Assembly: GCA_032164245.1 (NCBI GenBank)
Contig: JAVMKO010000009.1
Location: forward strand, 79,245,212 to 79,309,211
Reading direction: 5' to 3'
Length of the DNA: 64,000 bases
Source: Sternotherus odoratus
Lineage: Eukaryota; Chordata; Testudines; Kinosternidae
Positions 57,536-64,000 of this stretch are shown here, piece by piece (the stretch's first letter is position 1; every line of letters starts with the position of its first letter). Made by a program: the position numbers and the translations under genes. The notes under the pieces were generated by a model. The model searched no databases. It saw only the letters and a list, made by a program, of their open reading frames with translations, and was not told the origin of the DNA.

Positions 57536-59055
57536 GGCTCTTAGCAAATGCTACATGTTTACTGGGGCCATGGACATCTTGTATGAAATGTTGAGATCAT
57601 CTGTTCAGAAGCACTGTGCCATTAGCACAAACACTAATAACGAAGAATAATCTTATTAACCTTTAATTTTCAAGAAAAAAAATAGAGACAGACAGTGTGT
57701 GGGAGTTTGCATGTGCGAGAGGCAGATCAATTAGAAGTTTGAAGTTAATCAATTATAATCCTCTAAAGTATTGTGCTACTGAAAGATTGGAAAGCAGATT
57801 GCATTGATATGAACGACTGAGGCATAACAGGACAGTTTCAGTAAGGTGTTACAAATCAACCTTGTGTGAAAAGGTAACAGAAGCATTTGGGCCAAATTCA
57901 CTGCAATAGGGTTCAACTCCATTGACTCTGGAAGAGTGACAGCCACCTACCTTTTGAATTTGACTAAATATGCAAGAAAGCATAAAGATAACCTTAATTC
58001 TTAAACACAGTTGACCAAAACCTATTGGGCCACAACCTGAGCAGGTATAAATTGGCAGAACTTCATTGCCAGTAGTTCACAGTAAACGGTGAAGGAAGCC
58101 AAGTGAAATTGTTGTGTCAAAAACAAAATTTGAGTGTTTTGTTGTAACTAGAACATATTAGAAAACTTAACAGCTGTGCTAGATTCTTTGAAGTGGAGTC
58201 AAGTTCAGCTAACTGGTGTAAATGCAAGGAAACTCTAACTCCATGCACAAAAATAAGGTAATTTGGGTTTTGTGCTGTTGAAGCTGAGTGAAAAATTTGT
58301 CCATTAAAGTAAAACGAATTTATTTTGTGTTGTCCCATGAAAAAGGCCTATAACACAAACCACATTTTTGAGCTCACCTGTTAAAGGAACAAGAATTCAG
58401 GTGTGTGAGGAATCCAAGTTTAGATCTTTTATTCCCCACATATGAAACAGAAGAGCACTAATGTAGTCCCAGATTTACTTCAGTGTTGCTAACTAAAAAA
58501 AAGCTTAAAGCGTACCAAAGTGCTTACAGTAAATATGATCCCTTCAGTCGTGTGAATTGTACTTGGGTTTAGTCATGTGCCTCCTACAGATGACACCCCT
58601 TGCCCTAGTTAGAGAATCTTTTCTTGTTGTTCTGGAGTCAAGTTTTATTAGCTATATTTTATATTTATAGTTATATATAACTATATATATTTGCTATAAA
58701 TGAAAGCAGAATTTGACGTATTGAGTCTGTACCTCAGAACCTCTCAAACTCTGCACTATTTTTTTTTTTTTTTTTTGCTGAAGCAGGACCACTATAAGAA
58801 GTTTGCTATCGCAATGCAAAGTTATATACACATCATATTAAAGTTCGAAATCATAACTATTTTCTGAGTAATGCAAGTCAATAACTCTTTGAGTTCTGTC
58901 AAAGAGAACCCCTCAAAAAGATTCCTGAAAAGTCTTCATTTTTTTCAGTTCTTTCTCTTTCTGTGAATAATTTTCATTTTGCAGGTAAATATTCCGCTTC
59001 ATTTCCCCTCAGTTATGACTAGCATTATGACCAGCATTTTCAACTAGTTCAGTCT
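57536..59055. other. AT-rich unique sequence with a poly-T run
   Basis: T18 run at about 58759-58776 and a TATATA-rich patch near 58660-58692. No gene recognised. Confidence 0.5.
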
Positions 59056-59067
59056 GCTAATCAGAAG

Positions 59068-59250
59068 ACATATGCAGTGTTGTTGTAGCCCTGTCAGTCC
59101 CAAGATATGAGAGACACAAGGTGGTTGAGGTAACATTTTCATTGGACCACTTCTGTTTGAGAGAGAAACAAGCTTTCAAGCTTACATAGAGCTGAAGAAG
59201 AGGTTGGTAAAGCTCGAAAGTATGTCTCACTCGCCACCAGAAGTTGGTTC
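59068..59250. mobile_element. Foldback element, GTCCCAGG subfamily, degraded 12-bp duplication
   Basis: Head TATGCAGTGTTGTTGTAGCC with TGTCAGTCCCAAG at the left. The sense arm runs to CAAGCTTACATAGAGCTG. From about 59210 the inverse returns as AGCTCGAAAGTATGTCTCAC to CCACCAGAAGTTGGTTC and stops before the head. GCTAATCAGAAG (59056-59067) and GATAATCATAAG (59251-59262) agree at 10 of 12 positions. This is the oldest-looking copy. Confidence 0.7.
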
Positions 59251-59262
59251 GATAATCATAAG

Positions 59263-60763
59263 CAGCACAGATTTATAACCTCCTTCTCTCTCTGGAGAAA
59301 TGGGCTGGTTTTGCTGTTTTCTTACCATGTTATAAGCCTCATTCCTAACTTTGTTATAAGCCTGAATCCATGTTGTGACACTTATTGTCTTCATCACAAT
59401 ATTCTCATGAAAAATGAATTGAATTTTGATGTGCAATGAAAGTAAAAGTACCACATCCCATTAATCTTGACTTCTTACCCAACAGTGCTGTAAACTGTCT
59501 GGATAAAGCCTGGAATATTGAGGGGAAAAAAATCTTGTTAAAAGGTTGATAATGGGGTGGCGAGGAGTACAGGACATAAATCATAATTGTATGGCTGTCT
59601 TTCATGGCATAAATTAACTTGTACTCCAATTTATTGTATGTATATTTGCACAAGATGATGCAAAACTCAGGTTTTGATCCTACAAACATTTATTTGCAAA
59701 CTCGACTTTGCACGACGAGCTCCACTGAGCTAAATGAAATTACTTAGGTGCATATATTTTCCAGGGTAGCTGAAAAGCTCTGCCATTGCTGTCAATAATG
59801 GCATATCACTGATGATGAAACTGGAGGGATGCCAGTAAAAACCTTAAGTATTTGATTTTATTTTTGGTTTTTCTATAAACCTCACCAAAATGTTGGGCAT
59901 TAACCAAGGATTGTTCTGTTGAAGAAGAAAACCCCAGTGAGACAAATTCTGCTCCGATGTTGTTCTAGCAGATTACACTGATTGGATATTTCTTACTGGA
60001 TACAGCTTAGCTCCAGAAGTCATTAGCATGTCTTTTCCGCCTTATTCTAAAGATATTCTTTAATGCTTTGTTGCAACTAGAATGAAAGAAAAAATGCAAT
60101 TTGGGGAAGGGGGAGCAGTGGGGGAATGGAAATGTGAAACAGCACTAGTGAAGCGTTCTGCTAAAGCACACTTCAAAGGGAATGTAATGTAATATGATTG
60201 GAGCTAAACATAGCCTGTGAGTTCTAGCCTTCTTCTTATACTCCTACTGCTGTTGAAAAATTCATTTTGTTTAACAGAATATTGTACAGAAGTGAATGCA
60301 GATGCCTTCATTTCTGGCTGTGCAACAATGACTTAGGGAAAGAGAAAAGTACTGTTCATTTTAATACTCTAAATGCTTTAAGTTCATATCTAAGTTGCAA
60401 ATGTATTTTAAATCTACCTAGGACAAAGCTACTAGTTAGTGAACAAAGAGCTCCAAATAAAATAATAGACTGGAAACCAACAGGTGCACAAAATTGTATA
60501 ATATAATTAACTAATATAAAATGGCCACTAAGACCATTAACAATTTGAGATCAATATCTTAAACAGTACTTATTTTGTTTTAATAATCTAAGCCTACAGA
60601 TCATAGTGGAAAAATAAGGGAACCTCGTTGAATCAAAAATAAATGTAGCCTGAATTCTTAATTAAATTAAAAGGTCTTTTACACCACTCTGGTCCATTAC
60701 ATTTATCCACCTTTAGACTCCTTTAGACTGCTAAGCAGGCTAGTTGTCAATGAGAATAAAGAA
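59263..60763. other. Unique AT-rich sequence
   Basis: No gene recognised. A fragment resembling the CATGCTTAACTTTAA family lies at about 59672-59755 (TTTTGATCCTACAAACATTT). Confidence 0.5.
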
Positions 60764-61220
60764 AATGGCTGTACTGGGTCAGACCAAAGGTCTATCCAGC
60801 CCAGTGTCCTGTCTACTGACAGTGGCCAATGCCAGATGCCCCAGAGTGAGTGAACCTAACAGGTAATGATGAAGTGATCTCTCTCCTGCCATCCATCACC
60901 CCCCTCTGACAAACAGAGGCTAGGGACACCGTTCCTTACCCATCTTGGCTAATAGCCATTAATGGACTTAACCGCCATGAATTTATCCAGTTCTTTGTTA
61001 AACCCTGTTATAGTCCTAGCCTACACAACTTCCTCAGGTAAGGAGTTCCACAGGTTGACTGTGCGCTGTGTGAAGAAGAACTTCCTTTTATTTGCTTTAA
61101 ACTTGCTGCCCATGAAATTCATTTGGTGGCTCCTACTTCTTATATTATGGAACAAGCAAATAACTTTTCCTCATTTACTTTCTCCACACCACTCATCTAT
61201 ATATATAAAAGTCAAGTGGT

Positions 61221-61249
61221 GTATGTATGTGTGTATGTATGTACGTATG
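61221..61249. repeat. GTAT-type microsatellite
   Basis: Degenerate (GTAT)n run just inside the 5' end of the Helitron. Confidence 0.85.
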
Positions 61250-61485
61250 ACTGCGAACTCCTCCCGCACCGTTTGAGCCAGAGACTTGAAATTTGGTACA
61301 GTGAGGGGTCTTGGGGTCTAGATGCTGGTAAGGGTCGAAAAATTTTCGGATCTCATCTCTGACGCCCCCCAGGGGTGAAAGTCTTTCAGGGCCAATCACA
61401 TCGGCTGGGCGGTTAGGTGGTGATGATGTCATAATACCCCCCTCCAACAGACACCTCACTCGCTCAGCTCACCCCTCCCTCCTCC

Positions 61486-61669
61486 AATGGAACCCCGGAG
61501 ATCCCTCAGTTCTCTGCCCCTCCCCCCTCCCAACGGAACCCCGGAGATCCCTCCATTCTCTGCCCCTCCCCCCTCCCAACGGAACCCCGGAGATCCCTCA
61601 GTTCTCTGCCCCTCCCCCCTCCCAACGGAACCCCGGAGAGCCCTCAGTTCTCTGCCCCTCCCACCTCAA
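61486..61669. repeat. 46-bp tandem repeat, four copies
   Basis: Units start at 61486, 61532, 61578 and 61624, each beginning AAYGGAACCCCGGAGA and ending in a CCCCTCCC-rich stretch. The copies differ by a few bases only. Inside the Helitron. Confidence 0.92.
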
Positions 61670-61757
61670 CCCCGGACTCCATCAGCTCTGTGCCCCCCCC
61701 CCCACCTGCGAAGGTCCCCGGAATCCCTCGGCTCTGGGCCCCCTCCCTTGGTGGGAC

Positions 61758-62025
61758 GGTAAGTGAGGTGGGGGTGTCGGGTTCGGTCGGGGGGTGAGGT
61801 GGGGGTGTTGGGGTTGGTCAGGGGGTGTTGCGGTTGGTGGGGGGGGTGAGGTGGGGGTGTTGGGTTTGCTTGGGGGGGTGAGGTGGGGGTGTCAGGTTTG
61901 GTTGGGGGGTAAGTGAGCTGGGGGGGTGTCGGGGTTGGTCTGGGGGTGTGGGAAGGTGTCGGGGGGTGAGGGGTGTGGTGTGGGTGTTGGGTTTGGTCTG
62001 GGGGGGGAAGGTGTTGGGGTGGGTG
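61758..62025. repeat. G-rich minisatellite, forward block
   Basis: Degenerate units of the type GGTGAGGTGGGGGTGT followed by CGGGTTTGGTC. Many runs of three or more G suggest quadruplex potential on the plus strand. It is inverted relative to 62026-62466. Confidence 0.9.
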
Positions 62026-62466
62026 CCCAGACCAAACCCAACACCACCACCCCCGGCTCACTTACCCCCCGACCAAACCCGACACCGCCACCTCACTCCC
62101 CCACCAACCCCAACACCCACCCCTCACCCCTCACCCACCCCAACACCTTCCCACCCCCCCAGACCAAACCCGACACCCCCTGGCTCACTTACCCCCCGAC
62201 CGAACCAGACACTCCCACCTCACCCCCCCAAGCAAACCCGACACCCCCACCTCACCCCCCCACCAACCGCAACACCCCCTGACCAACCGCAACACCTCAC
62301 CCCTCACCCACCACGACACCTTCCCACCCCCCCAGACCAAACCCGACACCTCCCCGGCTCACTTACCCCCGACCGAACCCGACAACCCCACCTGACCCAC
62401 CCAAGCAAACCCAACACCCCCACCTGACCCCCCGACCAAACCCGACACCCCCCCTCCCCCGGCTCA
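62026..62466. repeat. C-rich minisatellite, inverted block
   Basis: Reverse-complement units (ACCAAACCCGACACC, CACCTCACCCCCC). A longer period of about 173 bp is visible, with CCTTCCCACCCCCCC at about 62146 and again at about 62319. The junction at about 62026 is a palindrome (GGTTTGGTC against GACCAAACC). Confidence 0.88.
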
Positions 62467-62506
62467 CGGTGCACTGTGTAGCACACAGATTATTAAATAC
62501 ACTGTT

Positions 62507-62733
62507 CGGTCGGGGGGTGAGGTGGGGGTGTCGGGTTTGCTCAGGGGGTGAGGTGGGGGTGTCGGGTTTGGTCGGGGGGTGAGGTGGGGGTGTTGGGTTT
62601 GTTTTGGGGGGTCAGGTGGGGTTGTCGGATTTGGTCGGGGGGTAAGTGAGCCGGGGGGTCTTGGGGTTGGTCGGGGGGGTGGGAAGGTGTCAGGGTGGGT
62701 GAAGGGTGGGTGTTGGGGTTGGTCAAGGGGTGT
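62507..62733. repeat. G-rich minisatellite, second forward block
   Basis: The same unit returns in the first orientation after a 40-bp non-repetitive seam (62467-62506) containing GCACTGTGTAGCACACAG. Confidence 0.88.
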
Positions 62734-62934
62734 CAACTGTCTGCCCCCTCCCCACCTCCGACTGACCCGAGCAACGCCGGGCACTTATGCTAGTAATTTT
62801 ATATACCTCTACCATATCCCCACTTAGTCTCCTCTGAAAAGTCCTAGCCTCTCTAATCTCTCCTTATATCAGACCTGTTCCGAACCCCTAATCATTTTAG
62901 TTGCCCTTTCCTGAACCTTTTCTAATGCCAGTGT

Positions 62935-64000
62935 AATGAGGCCCTATCTGTTTCAGCTCAAAAAGAACAGTGAGAGACAGTTTAAAAGACACAGAGCAAG
63001 AATTCAGATTAGTATGAGTTTGTGTGACTGGTCATTGACTTCCATTTGACAGTTACACAGTGGTGCTCTTTCAAAACAGTTAGAGTATTCCTTCCTCTTC
63101 CAGGCAAACAGGTTTGTTCCCAGAACTCGCCGTGTGCAATCTGGTATTTCATCTTTGTGTTCATCTTCAAAATGAATATCAGGTAAATTTGTTCCTGCAC
63201 TGGCAGATGGTTACTAGCATGTGTGCTTTTTCATTTTAATTAATTGCTCATCACAAGTTTTGTTAGCTCCAGAGTCTCGGTCTCATTTGGCTTTTTAATA
63301 TTGGTTTTAAATTCCATTTCTATGTACAAAAGTCCCATAATATTGTTCTGCACAGCAGCATGCATTTCATTGGTACTGGGATCCACCCATACAGAAAATA
63401 GGGCTTTGGGGTTTTATTTCATGTTGTATTCTTCTGGCTCACTGAGCAAGTATCTTCAGAAATGAAATTTCGGTATGTGTCTGTGTTACATTTCAAATTA
63501 AACCACATTTTATGTGGACTGGCTGAAATTCTCAGTGCTAAAGGAGGTCTGCACAATCATCCCTTCAGACCAATGCTAAGAGTAAGCTGGGAATCTTGTG
63601 AGTGGAGCTGCACGAAATGCCTTGTCTGACACCTTTCTTCAGCCAAAAATGTGAACAGTTTCATTTTTTGATTCAAAATGATGTTGCCATGGAAATTCCT
63701 TCAATTTAATTTTTTTAAAGAGCTCAAAACAAAGTGTTTTGTTTAACCTCAAACTTTTTTTTTTCAGTTCACAAAGTCTCCACCCCCCACCCCTCTGAAC
63801 AGCCAAAGAACTAAACAAGTGGTTATTCGTACAGCTCTACTTGGAAGGACTTTCTGTAGCAGGACATGACGTTTACTTTCCCTTCACCAAAACAGAGCAC
63901 TCTTGTCTTTATGTGAATGAGGGGAAATATAGCCCTCATCCCTGGTCCCTCATCATTCTAAGCCTTGAACTTTCCCTGGTCTTATTAATTTTTCTGTAGA
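62935..64000. other. Unique AT-rich sequence
   Basis: No gene or recognised repeat to the end of the window. The pyrimidine run near 63745-63765 and the C-rich patch near 63780 are short. Confidence 0.5.

Larger units (their letters stand above)
61196..62793 (+). mobile_element. Non-autonomous Helitron (1598 bp)
   Basis: Begins TCTATATATATAAAAG directly after an A and ends GCTAG directly before a T, with no target duplication. A Helitron inserts between A and T, begins TC and ends CTRR. Near the 3' end ACCCGAGCAACGCCGGG can form the short terminal hairpin (CCCG with CGGG). The host CR1 reads continuously when 61196-62793 is removed. No Rep/helicase sequence is present. The interior is simple and tandem repeats, listed separately. 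Confidence 0.92.
60764..62934 (-). pseudogene. CR1 LINE 3' region split by a Helitron
   Basis: The two parts 60764-61195 and 62794-62934 are contiguous in CR1 order. Minus-strand translation of the left part gives NKRKFFFTQRTVNLWNSLPE then TITGFNKELDKFM and INGY before a stop, the CR1 ORF2 C-terminus. One in-frame stop follows NSLPEEVV. The right part holds the preceding ORF2 region. The 3' untranslated part starts at about 60960 and extends leftwards to CTGTACTGGGTCAGACC. Confidence 0.9.

Noticed and set aside
61486..61669. CRISPR-like array of regularly spaced repeats
   Set aside because: The whole 46-bp unit is repeated without unique spacers, and the setting is a eukaryotic Helitron.
61666..62827. 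Pro/Thr-rich and Gly/Val-rich open frames up to 159 codons
   Set aside because: These are produced by the Helitron minisatellites, in several frames and both orientations. No protein domain.

Overview
This window looks like non-coding DNA from a sauropsid genome, most likely a turtle. The organism is inferred from repeat content, because no host gene was recognised. The evidence is CR1 LINEs ending in the (ATTCTATG)n tail, tRNA-derived SINEs whose 3' half is a CR1 tail (the organisation described for the tortoise SINE), MIR-like SINEs with an L2-like tail, many short hAT and Harbinger-like DNA elements, a Helitron and solo LTRs. A crocodilian cannot be fully excluded. No host exon, tRNA, rRNA, CRISPR or bacterial-type feature was found. 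The window reads as intergenic or intronic sequence, and every long open frame examined is CR1 debris, lies in GC-rich low-complexity repeat, or is a chance frame.

Layout. 0.5-4.2 kb: a foldback element, a hAT element with a Harbinger-like MITE nested in it, a palindromic MITE, a hAT/MITE chimera, a solo LTR and a second hAT with perfect 8-bp target duplication. 6.0-7.2 kb: a 5'-truncated CR1 split by a MITE. 9.8-12.0 kb: two GC-rich DNA elements side by side (a MITE with a giant palindrome and a 1.18-kb hAT) that together imitate a CpG island. 15-25 kb: SINEs, two solo LTRs, a CR1 3' end and a long degenerate minus-strand CR1 that still shows reverse transcriptase motifs. 28.9 kb: a 297-bp hAT. 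30-37 kb: a cluster of foldback elements. 38-60 kb: mostly AT-rich unique sequence with scattered MITE, SINE and CR1 fragments. 60.8-62.9 kb: a minus-strand CR1 interrupted exactly between A and T by a 1.6-kb Helitron packed with G-rich and C-rich minisatellites.

The most interesting signal is an interspersed family sharing a TAGCCGTGTTAGTC-like head motif. Six copies (477-605, 30316-30541, 30723-30821, 34790-34985, 36573-36805, 59068-59250) are snap-back hairpins. Five are flanked by direct repeats of 12 bp (four perfect, one with a single mismatch) and the sixth by a degraded 12-bp pair. In every case exactly one end carries the intact head and the other is a truncated inverted copy. A fixed 12-bp duplication, one precise end and self-inversion do not fit a standard transposon class that I can name.
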